A DNA stretch of 64,000 bases from contig NZ_JACZCQ010000001.1 in the NCBI RefSeq assembly GCF_014904705.1, forward strand, positions 248,001 to 312,000. The letters are read 5' to 3'. The position numbers and the translations under genes are program-made. Position 1 is the first letter of the stretch. Each line of letters starts with the position of its first letter. Positions 28,292 through 39,328 of the stretch are shown here, piece by piece. The DNA is from Nisaea sediminum (GTDB taxonomy: Bacteria; Pseudomonadota; Alphaproteobacteria; Thalassobaculales; Thalassobaculaceae). The notes beneath the pieces were generated by a model. That model did not search any database. It worked only from the letters and a program-made list of their open reading frames with translations, and was not told the origin of the DNA.

Positions 28292-30292
28292 ATGAGTGAG
28301 CAATCTTCCCCGGCGTCGGGTAAGGCCGACGAAGTCGACGGCGGTGCCGGCGAAAAACAACGGACCCGCACCCTTGGCGGCATTGCCAAGTGGGTCTTCG
28401 TACTGTTCACGGCGGCGGCGGTGCTGCTGTCCATCAACCAGCTCTTCAACCTTCAATTCTTCGCCGGTGTCGTCGTTCTTGAAGGCCGGTACCTGTTCCT
28501 TCTGGCAGGACTCTTCCTCTCGCTGACCTTCCTTTCCTTCCCGCTCCGCGGCGAGCCCGGTTCGAAGGTCGCTTGGTACGACTGGATCCTCGCAGCGCTT
28601 GGGGCCGCGGTGGCCGGCTATTTCGCCTATACCGCCGAGACCAATCTGGAGGAGGGCTGGGAATACGCGCCGCCGGAAACGGCGCGCTGGATGTCGATCC
28701 TGTTCTGGCTGCTGATCCTTGAGGCGACGCGGCGTGCGGGCGGTCTGGTGATCTTCGGGATCGTCTTCGTCTTCTCGCTCTATCCGACCTTCGCCGACGT
28801 GATGCCGGGCCCGATCTCGGGGTTTGCCCAGCCCTTCATGGACGCGATCCCGTATCACATCATTTCCTCCGAGAGCTCCTTCGGTATCCCGATGCGCGCC
28901 TTCGGCAATCTCGTGATCGGGTTCATCATCTTCGGCGCCGCGCTGCAGTTCACCGGCGGCGGTGCATTCTTCAACAACCTCGCCCTGGCCCTGGTCGGCA
29001 ATCTCCGCGGCGGTGCCGCGAAGGTCGCGATCTTCGCCTCCGGCTTCATGGGGTCTCTCTCCGGCAGCGTGATCTCCAACGTTCTGACCACCGGCGCGAT
29101 CTCGATTCCGGCGATGAAGAAGACCGGCTTCCCGGCGCGCTATGCCGCCCGTACCGAAGCCTGCGCCTCCACGGGCGGCGTGCTGGTGCCGCCGGTCATG
29201 GGGACGACGGCCTTCGTCATGGCCTCCTTCCTCGGCCGGCCCTATCTGGAGATCGCAGCCGCGGCCGCGATCCCGTCGCTGCTCTATTATTTCGGCCTAT
29301 TCGTGCAGATCGACGCCTATGCGGCACGGCACAACCTGCGCGGCATCCCGCGCGAACAGCTGCCCTCGATCTCCGAGACGCTGAAGGAAGGCTGGTATTA
29401 TCTCTTCGTCTTCGCGCTGCTGATCTTCCTGATGATGGTCATGCGGCAGGAGACTTGGGCGCCGTTCTTCGCGACCGGGCTGTTGCTGGTGATCAACCAG
29501 ATCTCCAAGAAGCACCGCTTCGACCTCAAGGGATTCTTCAATCTGATCTACAGCATCGGGCTCGGGCTGACCGAACTCGTGGCGGTTCTCCTCGGCATTG
29601 GCCTGATCGTCGGAGCCTTCTCCGCGACGGGTCTCGCCGGCACGCTGGTCAACGATCTGATCTTCCTCGCCGGCGGTTCGGTCTTCATGCTGCTGGTCAT
29701 GGGGGCCATCACCAGCTTCATCTTCGGCATGGGGATGACCGTCACCGCCTGTTACATCTTCCTCGCGGTGGTGCTCGCACCGGCGCTGGTGAAGGCGGGG
29801 TTGAACGAGCTCGCGGTGCATCTTTTCATCCTCTACTGGGGCATGGTCTCCTACATCACCCCGCCGGTGGCCCTCGGGGCCTTCGCCGCGGCGACGATGG
29901 CGCGGACCAATGCGCTTGCCGCCGGCCTCGAGGCCATGCGTCTCGGCAGCATCATCTACTTCGTGCCGTTCTTCTTTGTCCTGAACCCGGCGTTGATCGG
30001 GGAAGGAAGCTGGACGGAGGTACTGGTTGTGCTCGCAACCGCCGTGTTTGGCGTCTATCTCCTTTGCAGCGCACTGCAAGGCTATGTCGCCGGCTTCGGC
30101 CGATTGGGGACCGGCCCGGTGGCGCTTGGCGCCAAGATCCTCTTGCTTCTGGGCGGATTGTTCTTCGCGGCACCCGGCGACGTGATACCGGGTGTCTCGC
30201 ACCTCCAGATGGGGATGATCGGCGCCCTGCTGGCAGCACCGGTCCTGTTCTATGCGCGGATGAACCGGCGGCGGGAGGCGGCTCTCGGCTGA
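28292..30292 (+). CDS. TRAP transporter fused DctQM permease
   Basis: The 666-residue inner-membrane protein joins the small DctQ-like and large DctM-like subunits, as usual for TAXI systems. After a polar N-terminus (residues 1-30) come four to five helices, then the DctM core with SGSVISNVLTTGAISIPAMKK, ACASTGGVLVPPVMGTTAF and WGMVSYITPPVALGAFAAA, the re-entrant substrate and sodium site. It works with the upstream binding protein as a sodium-driven importer. The start ATG at 28292 follows GTTGAGGCGC, a modest ribosome site. A hairpin follows the gene. Confidence 0.93.
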   Translation: MSEQSSPASGKADEVDGGAGEKQRTRTLGGIAKWVFVLFTAAAVLLSINQLFNLQFFAGVVVLEGRYLFLLAGLFLSLTFLSFPLRGEPGSKVAWYDWILAALGAAVAGYFAYTAETNLEEGWEYAPPETARWMSILFWLLILEATRRAGGLVIFGIVFVFSLYPTFADVMPGPISGFAQPFMDAIPYHIISSESSFGIPMRAFGNLVIGFIIFGAALQFTGGGAFFNNLALALVGNLRGGAAKVAIFASGFMGSLSGSVISNVLTTGAISIPAMKKTGFPARYAARTEACASTGGVLVPPVMGTTAFVMASFLGRPYLEIAAAAAIPSLLYYFGLFVQIDAYAARHNLRGIPREQLPSISETLKEGWYYLFVFALLIFLMMVMRQETWAPFFATGLLLVINQISKKHRFDLKGFFNLIYSIGLGLTELVAVLLGIGLIVGAFSATGLAGTLVNDLIFLAGGSVFMLLVMGAITSFIFGMGMTVTACYIFLAVVLAPALVKAGLNELAVHLFILYWGMVSYITPPVALGAFAAATMARTNALAAGLEAMRLGSIIYFVPFFFVLNPALIGEGSWTEVLVVLATAVFGVYLLCSALQGYVAGFGRLGTGPVALGAKILLLLGGLFFAAPGDVIPGVSHLQMGMIGALLAAPVLFYARMNRRREAALG

Positions 30293-30316
30293 TCGCCCGA
30301 AATCTGGTGCGGCGGG

Positions 30317-30340
30317 GGGCGGATCCGGTCGGATCCGCCC
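30317..30340 (+). terminator. hairpin after the TRAP operon
   Basis: Arms GGGCGGATCC (30317-30326) and GGATCCGCCC (30331-30340) are perfect over 10 bases with a four-base loop, followed by TTCTTG. It is a probable transcription terminator of the TAXI-TRAP operon despite a short U-tract. Confidence 0.65.
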
Positions 30341-30700
30341 TTCTTGCGGCGAAAGGCATCGCTTGTGCTGGTGGACCCTGCGCCTCCGATGCCATCCGCC
30401 GCGAGTTCCGCGCCGCATCGCCTGTCTAGGTGAGTCGCGTAACGAAGTGATTGCTTTTACGTGACTTTCTGATGTCTCTTGGTTCCGGTTTCCGGATAAA
30501 TTCCTGCTAAGATCGAGGCTCGCGACCGTGCGTCCCCGGCATCTCCGGAAATCGAACTGGAAAATTGATGGGGCGGGCGCGAATATGCCGCCTCAAATCT
30601 CAAGACCGGCTCCGGGGCCGTCCGGCTCGCGATCGTACCGTCCGTCCGACTCGCTCCTGCGCCATCACGTTGCTTTCTGAATCGACCGGCTGGATTCCCG
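30341..30700. other. intergenic region before the dipeptidase gene
   Basis: I find no gene in these 360 bases. An inverted repeat with arms AGTCGCGTAA (30433-30442) and TTACGTGACT (30457-30466), nine of ten pairing, lies about 235 bases before the dipeptidase start and could be an operator or a hairpin. No convincing -35/-10 pair is seen. The rest is without recognisable structure. Confidence 0.4.
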
Positions 30701-31756
30701 ATGACCGATGCACTTGTTCCTGTTTTCGACGGCCATAACGACACGCTTCTTCGCCTCGTCCTTGGCGAGGCGGGGCGCGACGCGCGGAGCTTCTTCGAAG
30801 AAGGAGATAGTGGCCATATCGACCTACCCCGTGCTCGGAAGGGCGGTCTCTGCGGCGGTCTTTTCGCCATGTTCACGCCGTCGCGGATGGCGGACGATGG
30901 AGCGTTGGAACTGTCGCCGCGCGACCCGGCGAATTTCGCCACGGTCTCGCGCGCGGTCGCCGAGCCTTTCACCCAGCGCATGATCGAGATGGCGAGGACG
31001 GTCGAGGCCCTGTCCGGCGGTTCCGTGGTGATCGCCCGTTCCGTTGCCGAGGCGCGACTGGCGATGGCGGACGGAAAGCTCGCGATCATCCTGCATATCG
31101 AGGGTGTCGAGTGTTTGAAGACGGACCTCTCGAACCTGCATGGTCTCTATCAGGCCGGTCTGCGATCGCTCGGGCCGGTCTGGAGCCGCAAGAACGATTT
31201 CGGCGACGGCGTGCCGATGAATTTCCCGTCCTCGCCTGACACCGGCACCGGTCTGACCGATGCGGGGCGAGACCTGATCCGCGCCTGCAACACCATGGGC
31301 ATCATGGTCGACCTCTCGCACATTACGGAGAAGGGGTTCTGGGACGTCGCAGAGCTGTCGACCAAACCGCTGGTCGCTTCGCACTCGAACGTGCATGCGA
31401 TCTGCCCGTCTCCGCGTAACCTGACCGACCGCCAGCTCGATGCGATCCGGGCGAGCGGTGGACTTGTCGGGATCAATTTCCATGTCGGGTTCCTACGCCC
31501 CGACGGGCGGCAGGACGCGGCGACCGACCTGGATCAGGTGGTCGCGCACACGGACTATCTTCTGGAGAAGCTCGGCGAGGACGGCGTCGCGCTCGGTTCG
31601 GATTTCGACGGTTGCACCGTGCCGGAGGCGATTGGCGACGCGGCCGGCCTGCCGCGTCTCATCGACCGGTACCGGTTGGCGGGATATGGTGAGGAACTGA
31701 TCCGAAAGATCGCTGCGGAGAACTGGCTGTCGCTGCTCGAGCGGACCGGGATCTGA
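30701..31756 (+). CDS. membrane dipeptidase family (M19) peptidase
   Basis: The 351-residue zinc enzyme resembles renal dipeptidase. FDGHNDTLLRL at residues 9-19 supplies His and Asp, ILHIEGVE the bridging Glu, and DLSHITEKGFWDV and ASHSNVHAI further histidines. The C-terminus has GSDFDG. Bacterial members cleave dipeptides, including D-residue ones, or related amides. No signal peptide is visible, so it is probably cytoplasmic. It could process a product imported by the TRAP system upstream, but the 408-base gap makes that only a suggestion. Confidence 0.9.
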   Translation: MTDALVPVFDGHNDTLLRLVLGEAGRDARSFFEEGDSGHIDLPRARKGGLCGGLFAMFTPSRMADDGALELSPRDPANFATVSRAVAEPFTQRMIEMARTVEALSGGSVVIARSVAEARLAMADGKLAIILHIEGVECLKTDLSNLHGLYQAGLRSLGPVWSRKNDFGDGVPMNFPSSPDTGTGLTDAGRDLIRACNTMGIMVDLSHITEKGFWDVAELSTKPLVASHSNVHAICPSPRNLTDRQLDAIRASGGLVGINFHVGFLRPDGRQDAATDLDQVVAHTDYLLEKLGEDGVALGSDFDGCTVPEAIGDAAGLPRLIDRYRLAGYGEELIRKIAAENWLSLLERTGI

Positions 31757-31777
31757 GCCCGGGAGCCGGAAGGGATA

Positions 31778-31806
31778 TCCCGGACCCCCGTGGAGGAGGT
31801 CCGGGA
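31778..31806. terminator. hairpin between convergent dipeptidase and cspA genes
   Basis: Nine-base arms TCCCGGACC (31778-31786) and GGTCCGGGA (31798-31806) enclose an 11-base loop. It has no T-run on either strand, so it may be a bidirectional Rho-assisted end or simply stabilise both 3' ends. Confidence 0.5.
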
Positions 31807-31817
31807 CGGAAAGTCTG

Positions 31818-32027
31818 TTAGTCGACCTTCAGATTGGCGGCGAAAGAACGGCCGCGGCGGGAATCTTCTTCCAGCTCGTAGCTGATCTTGGTGCCGTCCG
31901 GCAGGTCGGTCAGGCCGGCTGTCTGCAGCGCGGTGATGTGCACGAACACGTCGGATCCGCCATCATCCGGCTTAATGAAGCCGTAGCCCTTGGTGGTGTT
32001 GAACCACTTAACTGTTCCTGTCGGCAT
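31818..32027 (-). CDS. cold-shock domain protein, CspA family
   Basis: The 69-residue single cold-shock domain protein binds single-stranded RNA or DNA. RNP1 is KGYGFIKP (13-20) and RNP2 is VFVHITAL, preceded by the WFN of the first strand. This size and the N-terminus MPTGTVKWFNTTKGYGF are typical of alphaproteobacterial Csp proteins. AAGGAGACGAAA precedes the ATG. It lies downstream of the DEAD-box helicase on the same strand after a 77-base gap; both remodel RNA structure and may be co-regulated. Confidence 0.96.
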   Translation of the reverse strand: MPTGTVKWFNTTKGYGFIKPDDGGSDVFVHITALQTAGLTDLPDGTKISYELEEDSRRGRSFAANLKVD

Positions 32028-32104
32028 TTTCGTCTCCTTATCAAATCAATGCCATGACCCAAGCCGGTCCGGTGCCCCGGATCGGCCCTGACCCGATCAC
32101 GAGG

Positions 32105-33469
<1,365 letters not shown>

Positions 33470-33729
33470 AGAGTCATTGAGTCCATTACAACGGGGCGCT
33501 ATCGGGTCCGTAAACCATAGACAGGGCTTCGTATTTAGCCGTCTTCCACGCGCACCTGGAGCTAACGGAGTTTCATCCAATTGCGGCGTGACAGAAGGTC
33601 AACCATACGGATAACCGTCGCGCGATCACCCCGCGTCGCCAATAGGAGTGGTTGTTAACGCCCGAGAAGTCAAGGACTTGATTTCGCATGGCGGCGTTGC
33701 GGGAGGCTGTTCACGGAGCCGTGAACGGG

Positions 33730-35283
33730 TCAGGCGGAGCTCAGGCTTTCGGCTCTTTGCTTCAGTTGCGCTTTCAGAATTTTGCCCGTGGCGGTTGCCG
33801 GAAGTGCTTCCAGGAAAACGTAGTGGGTCGGGCATTTGTAAGGCGCGAGGTAGGCGCGCATATGGCTTTCAAGGGCCGCCTTGTCGATCGTCCGGCCGGC
33901 TATGGGCTGCACGAAGGCGACCACTTCCTCGTTGTCTCCGGCGTTGCGTCCGACGACCGCCGAGAGGGCGATGTCCGGATGCGCTGCAAGCACGCCTTCG
34001 ACCTCGGCCGGGTAGACGTTGAAGCCGGAGCGGATGATCAGTTCCTTCAGGCGCCCGACGACATAAAGGTCGCCGGCCGCGTCCATCCGTCCGAGATCTC
34101 CCGTCTTGAACCAGCCGTCCGAGGTCATGACCTTCGCGGTCTGCTCCGGATCGCGGTAATAGCCCTTCATCACATTGGCACCGCGCACCCAGATCTCGCC
34201 GACCTCTCCGGTCGCGCGCGGCAGCCCGGTTTCCTGATCGGCGATGCGGCACTCGACCCCGGGCAGGACCGGTCCGACGGTCTCGTCCGCTGCCGGGGCC
34301 TCCATCCGGGTCGTGGTCACCGTGGGCGAGGTCTCGGTCAGTCCGTAGCCGTTATGCAGCGGCTGGTTCCACATCTTCTCCACCCGCTCCTTGATCGCGA
34401 GATCGAGCGGCGCGCCGCCGGCCGAGAGATAGCGCAGTTTCGGGGCGGGCAGGGGCGCGCCGCGCTTGGCCGCGAGTTCCAGCAGATGCGCATACATCGC
34501 CGGCACGCCCTGGAAGATCGTCACCCCGTCCTCGGCAAGCGCGCGGGCCGTTTCGACAGGAGCGAACCGCGAGACGGTCCTCAGGTGTCCGCCATGGGCG
34601 AGCGTGCCGAGGAAGACCGAGGCGAGACCGAAGACATGCGAGGTCGGCAAAACGCCGTAGGCGAGATCGGAGGGGCCGATCTTGCGGATGCTGCCGGACC
34701 CTTCCGCGATGAAGAGCAGATTGTCGTGGGTCAGCATCACGCCCTTGGGCTGTCCTGTCGTACCCGAGGTATAGATCAGCGCCGCGACCTGGTCTTTTCC
34801 GTCCGCATCGAGCGGTTCCGGCACGGCATCGTGGTTCAGCGGCGCGATCTTCACCTCGCCGACCGGTCCGATATCGAATGGAACGGCGTCGACGCCCTCT
34901 GCATGGGCCGTCGCGTCGGGCGAAACCCCGGTTGTGTAAAGCGTGGTCCGGGCACCGGAATGCTGCGCGATCTTGCCGATCTCCGCTCCGGTCAGCCGGG
35001 CGTTGATCAGAACGGTCCAGGCGCCGATGCGCGAGAGTGCGAAGATGAGGACCTGCAGAGCGACGGAATTCTCGTTGACGAGAAGGACGCGGTCTCCGCC
35101 CCGGACACCGAAATCGCGCAGCGCCCGCTCGGCGCGCTCGACGGCAGCCTTCAATCCCTTGCCGTCGAGCGCGACGGTGTCGTCGCTGACCAGGATGCGG
35201 TCGGCCGCGTCCTCCGCCCTGCGGTCCACGATCGCGTGCAGATACGAGCCTTCGGGAAAGCTGCGTTCGAAAGTGCTGGTCAT
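33730..35283 (-). CDS. acyl-CoA ligase (AMP-forming, FadD3-like)
   Basis: The 517-residue ANL-superfamily ligase activates a carboxylic acid with ATP and CoA. The AMP-binding P-loop is YTSGTTGQPKGV. GYGLTETSPTV is motif A5, GWFKTGDLGRMD holds the catalytic Asp and YVVGRLKELIIRSGFNVYPAEVE the hinge. The C-terminal lysine is in ATGKILK. The substrate class cannot be fixed; the nearest types act on aliphatic or steroid-derived acids. It starts 28 bases after the iclR gene on the same strand, so the regulator and ligase probably form an operon. Confidence 0.9.
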   Translation of the reverse strand: MTSTFERSFPEGSYLHAIVDRRAEDAADRILVSDDTVALDGKGLKAAVERAERALRDFGVRGGDRVLLVNENSVALQVLIFALSRIGAWTVLINARLTGAEIGKIAQHSGARTTLYTTGVSPDATAHAEGVDAVPFDIGPVGEVKIAPLNHDAVPEPLDADGKDQVAALIYTSGTTGQPKGVMLTHDNLLFIAEGSGSIRKIGPSDLAYGVLPTSHVFGLASVFLGTLAHGGHLRTVSRFAPVETARALAEDGVTIFQGVPAMYAHLLELAAKRGAPLPAPKLRYLSAGGAPLDLAIKERVEKMWNQPLHNGYGLTETSPTVTTTRMEAPAADETVGPVLPGVECRIADQETGLPRATGEVGEIWVRGANVMKGYYRDPEQTAKVMTSDGWFKTGDLGRMDAAGDLYVVGRLKELIIRSGFNVYPAEVEGVLAAHPDIALSAVVGRNAGDNEEVVAFVQPIAGRTIDKAALESHMRAYLAPYKCPTHYVFLEALPATATGKILKAQLKQRAESLSSA

Positions 35284-35311
35284 TCTCGGTCCGTTCGGAA
35301 GGGGGCTGGTC

Positions 35312-36127
35312 TCAGGGGTTGGCGGCGACGACGTGGAAACCCTGGCCGCCCATGGTGAGGGTCTCGGCGAGATGCACGAGGCGCGGCCCGAGTTCCTCTT
35401 CCAGGAGTTCCTTGGAGAGCAGGAAGCGGGGGCCGCCGCAATTCAGCGCGAAGATTGCCGACCGGTCGGGGAGCAATACCGGGGCGCCGACCGCATGCAC
35501 GTCCTTGTGCCAGTCGGCGAGCGAGAGCGTGAAACCGCGCGTCACGATATCCTCGACGGCCTGGTCGATCCCGTCCTTCAGCTTCGGGAACCTGTCGGGA
35601 TCCTTGCGTCTGATGTGATCCATCAGATAGTCGCGTTCGTCCTCCGGCAGCGCGGCGAGGAAGGCGCGGCCCATGGCGGTTTCGGCGATCGGAATGCGGG
35701 AGCCGACATCGAGGCGCAGTGTGAGTGCCCCGTCGCCGCGGCAGGTCTCGAGATAGAGCATGGTCAGGCGGTCGCGCGTGCCGAGCGAGATCGCCGCATC
35801 GACATCGTTCGCCATTTCCTGCATCAGCGGACGGGCGCGTGCGCGGATATCGAGATTTGCGAGGAAGGAATATCCGAGGGAGAGCACGCTCGGGCCGAGC
35901 TGGTAGAGGCCGGTGCTTTCATCGAAGGTCAGATAGCCAAGGGTACGCAGCGTATGGGTCAGACGCGAGACCGTCGGTTTCGGAAGTTTCGTGCGTTCGG
36001 CGAGATCCTGGTTTCCGAGACCGCCGTCGCCTGGCTGGAAGGCGCGCAGAATCTCAAGGCCTCTGGCGAGGGCGGTAACGAACTGGCGGTCCTTGCCGTC
36101 TTCAGTCAAAACATTGTCTTGGGACAT
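35312..36127 (-). CDS. IclR-family transcriptional regulator
   Basis: The 271-residue regulator has an N-terminal winged helix (FVTALARGLEILRAF, then LAERTKLPKPTVSRLTHTL) and a C-terminal effector domain (AETAMGRAFLAAL, then GVHAVGAPVL-like HAVGAPVLL). Effectors in the family are small acids or aromatics. ATG 36127 is chosen because the conserved MSQDN leader begins there; the frame upstream is not conserved. It is divergent from the YnjB-like importer and in line with the acyl-CoA ligase. The palindrome at 36235-36259 is probably its own operator. Confidence 0.93.
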   Translation of the reverse strand: MSQDNVLTEDGKDRQFVTALARGLEILRAFQPGDGGLGNQDLAERTKLPKPTVSRLTHTLRTLGYLTFDESTGLYQLGPSVLSLGYSFLANLDIRARARPLMQEMANDVDAAISLGTRDRLTMLYLETCRGDGALTLRLDVGSRIPIAETAMGRAFLAALPEDERDYLMDHIRRKDPDRFPKLKDGIDQAVEDIVTRGFTLSLADWHKDVHAVGAPVLLPDRSAIFALNCGGPRFLLSKELLEEELGPRLVHLAETLTMGGQGFHVVAANP

Positions 36128-36234
36128 TGTGTCTGGTCGTTTCCTTTTTTCTGTGCCGGGGACCCTCCTCCCGGCCCCGCCTCTCGACATGGGCGAGTTT
36201 CGGGAAATATGCCATGGCCGGCGCGAGCTGGTCA

Positions 36235-36259
36235 ATTTGCGGAACGCAATTCCGCGTGT
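36235..36259. promoter_or_regulatory. operator-like palindrome between iclR and the ABC operon
   Basis: GCGGAA (36239-36244) and TTCCGC (36250-36255) flank the spacer CGCAA, within a 25-base stretch that matches the TAXI-TRAP site (26920-26944) at 18 positions. One mismatch pair is compensatory (G/C against A/T in mirror positions), so symmetry is kept. It lies 108 bases before iclR and 137 before the binding-protein gene, ideal for a divergent operator. Confidence 0.6.
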
Positions 36260-36396
36260 CGAAACTGGAACGCGTGAGACCTCGTCCGGACCTGCTTGTT
36301 CGTGCCGCCCTCGCGGCGATGTCATTTCGGCAGGGCGCAAAGCTGTATTAGCGTGCGCGCCGCATTGCTTCCGGTGACAGCCATGGAGATCCAATC

Positions 36397-37617
36397 GTGC
36401 TTTTGATGCGTCGTCTGACTATCCTCGCGCTCGCCGCGGTTCTTGCCACGGTTTTGACCCCGGCGCGTGCGGACTCTCCGTCGGCGGAGTGGAGCCGCGT
36501 TCTGGAGGCCGCGAAAGGTCAGACGGTCTACTGGAATGCCTGGGGCGGCGATCCGCGCATCAACGCTTACATCGCCTGGGCCGGGGAACAGGTGTCTGCG
36601 CGATACGGTGCCGAAGTGGTCCATGTGAAGCTGACGGACACGGCAGAGGCCGTGGCTCGCGTGCTGGCGGAAAAAACCGCAGGCCGGAACGAGGGCGGCG
36701 CGATCGACCTCATCTGGATCAACGGCGAAAATTTCGCCGCGATGAAGCGGAACGGGCTGCTCTACGGGCCGTGGATCGAGGCGTTGCCGAACCACAAGCT
36801 CACCGGTCCGGCGAACAGTCCCGACCTCGCGCTCGATTTCGGCGTTCCGGTCGAGGGCCTGGAAATGCCGTGGGCGCGGGCGCGTCTCGTTTTCTATCGC
36901 GACGAGGCGGTGCTTCCGGAACCGCCGCGCAGCAGCGAGGCCCTGCTGACATGGGCGAAGGCGAATCCTGGACGCTTCACCTATCCGCTGCCTCCGTCGT
37001 TTCTCGGCACGACCTTCCTCAAACAGGTCCTTCTTGAGCGCGCGAGTTCCGTCGATGCGCTTTACCGCCCGGTCGCGGAGGGAGATTTCGCAGCGGTCAC
37101 CGCGCCGCTCTGGGACTATCTGGACGCGCTGCATCCCCATCTCTGGCGCGCGGCGCGGAGCTTCCCGGCCAATGCCGGTGCGATGCGCCGCCTGATGAGC
37201 GACGGCGAAATCGACATCGCCTTTGCCTTCAGCCAGTCGGAGGCGACCGCCGGAATCGAAAGTGGCGAGTTGCCCGAGACCGTGCGGAATTACCTGTTCG
37301 ACGCCGGAACCATCGGCAATGTCAGCTTCCTCGCCATCCCGTTCAACGCGGCGCACCGGGAAGGCGCGATGGTGCTGGCGAACTTTCTCCTTTCGCCCGA
37401 GGCGCAGCTGCGCAAACTGGATCCCGAGCACTGGGGCTCGGCGACCGTGCTCGACCTGGAGGAACTGACCCAGGAACAGGCAAAGGCTTTCCGGGAAATG
37501 GATCTTGGGCCGGCGGCCATTCCGGCGGACCGTCTCGGCACCATGCTGGCGGAACCGCATCCGAGCTGGACCGACGCTCTTGAGGAGGAGTGGAACCGGC
37601 GCTACGCAGTACGGTGA
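36397..37617 (+). CDS. YnjB-like ABC transporter binding protein
   Basis: The 406-residue periplasmic protein matches the COG4134 (YnjB) family. It has a signal peptide (RRLTILALAAVLATVL, cleaved near ARA-D). The mature protein has the conserved GQTVYWNAWGGDPRINAYIAW and IDLIWINGENFAAMK. GTG 36397 is the likely start: GGAGA lies seven bases upstream, while ATG 36406 is too far from it. E. coli YnjB belongs to an importer of unsettled substrate, and the ligand here is unknown. It begins a three-gene operon and faces iclR. Confidence 0.9.
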   Translation: MLLMRRLTILALAAVLATVLTPARADSPSAEWSRVLEAAKGQTVYWNAWGGDPRINAYIAWAGEQVSARYGAEVVHVKLTDTAEAVARVLAEKTAGRNEGGAIDLIWINGENFAAMKRNGLLYGPWIEALPNHKLTGPANSPDLALDFGVPVEGLEMPWARARLVFYRDEAVLPEPPRSSEALLTWAKANPGRFTYPLPPSFLGTTFLKQVLLERASSVDALYRPVAEGDFAAVTAPLWDYLDALHPHLWRAARSFPANAGAMRRLMSDGEIDIAFAFSQSEATAGIESGELPETVRNYLFDAGTIGNVSFLAIPFNAAHREGAMVLANFLLSPEAQLRKLDPEHWGSATVLDLEELTQEQAKAFREMDLGPAAIPADRLGTMLAEPHPSWTDALEEEWNRRYAVR

Positions 37618-37642
37618 TCCTGACCGCTACCGTACCGGTTTC

Positions 37643-39328
37643 ATGCTGAAAGCCTCTCCTTATCTCGTCGCCGCGATCCTCGCGGGACCCGTCGCCGCCG
37701 GAGCCCTCGGCGCGCTGGTCCCGTCCTTCGGCTTCCTGCCGGCGCTCGGGCACGACACGTTCGGTCTCTCGGTCTGGCGGGATCTCCTGGACTGGCCGGG
37801 GATCGGCGGCTCGGTTCTGCTCTCGCTCGTCTCGGGCCTTGTGACCGCAGGGCTTGCGCTCGCTCTGGCGATGCTCTTTCTCGCGGTGTTTTTCGAGACC
37901 CGCGCCTTCACCTGGCTGCGCAAGGCGATCGCGCCGCTGCTTGCTGTGCCGCACGCGGCGGCGGCCTTTGCGCTGGCCTTCCTGATTGCCCCTTCCGGAT
38001 TTCTGGCCCGGCTGATGTCGCCATGGGCGACGGGCTGGCAGCGTCCGCCGGATCTGCTGATCGTGCAGGACGAGCTCGGGCTTTCCCTGATGGCGGGGCT
38101 GGTGATGAAGGAGGTGCCGTTCCTTCTGCTCGTGGCGCTGGCGCCGCTCGCGCAGATCCGCGCGGTGGAGCGAATGCGGATGGCGCGGGCGCTCGGTTAC
38201 GGACGGATCGCGGCATGGTTCAAGACGGTGGTCCCGGCGCTCTATCCGCTCCTCCGTCTGCCCATCTACGCGGTGATCGCCTATTCCTCGGCGAATATCG
38301 ACGTCGCGCTGATCCTCGGACCCGTCTCGCCGCCGCCGCTCGCGGTCCAGGTCCTGCGCTGGTCCAACGATCCGGAACTCGACTACCGGCTGATTGCGGC
38401 TGCCGGTGCGGTTCTGCAGTTCGGTGTCACGGCCGCCGCCATCGCGCTCTGGGTCGCCGCCGAAAGGACATTGATCGGGCTTGGCCGCGGATGGATCGAA
38501 TCCGGCAACCGCACTCTGGCGGAGCAGGGGCTGGGACTGCTCGGACGTGTGATGTTTCCGGCGCTCCTGCTCAGTGCGGGCCTCGGCATCCTTGCTCTCG
38601 GGCTGAGCGCCTTCGCGCGGGTCTGGCGTTTCCCCGATCCATTCCCGAGCCGCTGGACGCTTGAGCATTGGCAGACTGTCGGGGAGACCGCATCGGGTCC
38701 GCTCTGGTCAACAATCTGGATTGCCCTGACGGCAACCGGTCTCTCGCTTGCGCTGGTGCTCGCGATGCTCGAGAACGAGCGCCGGACGGGGCGCCGGGCC
38801 AGCCGGGCGCTCGAGCTTGTTTTCTATCTGCCGCTGCTTGTGCCGCAGATCGGTTTTCTCTTCGGCCTGGTCCTGCTGGCTGAACTGGCCGGGATCGCGC
38901 CGGGCGGCGCGCTGGTGGCTGCAGGGCATGTCATTTTCGTTCTGCCCTATGTCTATCTGACACTCTCCGAATCCTACCGCCGCCTCGACCCGGCCTGGGG
39001 CCGGCTCGCCCGGACGCTCGGGCACTCCGAGGGCGGGGTCTTCTGGAAGGTGATCTTGCCGATGGTGCTCACCCCGACGCTCGCGGCCTTCGCGGTCGGC
39101 CTCGCAGTCAGTATCGGGCAGTATCTCGTGACCCGCCTGCTGGGAGCCGGGCGGATCGATACGGTCACGACGGAGGCGATCGCGCTGGCGGCGGGCGGCG
39201 ACCGGAGGCTCATCGGCGCGTGGGCCCTGACCCAGGCGGTGCTTCCGATCCTCGGCTTTGCTCTTGCGCTCGCGGCACCGAGGCTGGTCTGGCGCCACAG
39301 GCGCGGCATGTTGGGGGCGGCGCAATGA
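37643..39328 (+). CDS. YnjC-like fused ABC permease
   Basis: The 561-residue inner-membrane protein carries two permease domains in one chain, about residues 50-260 and 340-550, each with six helices and an EAA-type loop (RMRMARALGYGRIAAWFKTVVP and RLARTLGHSEGGVFWKVILP). This is the fused layout of YnjC and iron or thiamine permeases. ATG 37643 lies 25 bases after the binding-protein stop with no clear ribosome site, so translation may depend on the upstream gene. Its stop overlaps the ATPase start as ATGA. Confidence 0.9.
   Translation: MLKASPYLVAAILAGPVAAGALGALVPSFGFLPALGHDTFGLSVWRDLLDWPGIGGSVLLSLVSGLVTAGLALALAMLFLAVFFETRAFTWLRKAIAPLLAVPHAAAAFALAFLIAPSGFLARLMSPWATGWQRPPDLLIVQDELGLSLMAGLVMKEVPFLLLVALAPLAQIRAVERMRMARALGYGRIAAWFKTVVPALYPLLRLPIYAVIAYSSANIDVALILGPVSPPPLAVQVLRWSNDPELDYRLIAAAGAVLQFGVTAAAIALWVAAERTLIGLGRGWIESGNRTLAEQGLGLLGRVMFPALLLSAGLGILALGLSAFARVWRFPDPFPSRWTLEHWQTVGETASGPLWSTIWIALTATGLSLALVLAMLENERRTGRRASRALELVFYLPLLVPQIGFLFGLVLLAELAGIAPGGALVAAGHVIFVLPYVYLTLSESYRRLDPAWGRLARTLGHSEGGVFWKVILPMVLTPTLAAFAVGLAVSIGQYLVTRLLGAGRIDTVTTEAIALAAGGDRRLIGAWALTQAVLPILGFALALAAPRLVWRHRRGMLGAAQ

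Noticed and set aside
33470-33580. N-terminal extension of the DEAD-box helicase from TTG 33580
   Set aside because: The added residues are unlike helicase N-termini and no ribosome site precedes the TTG.
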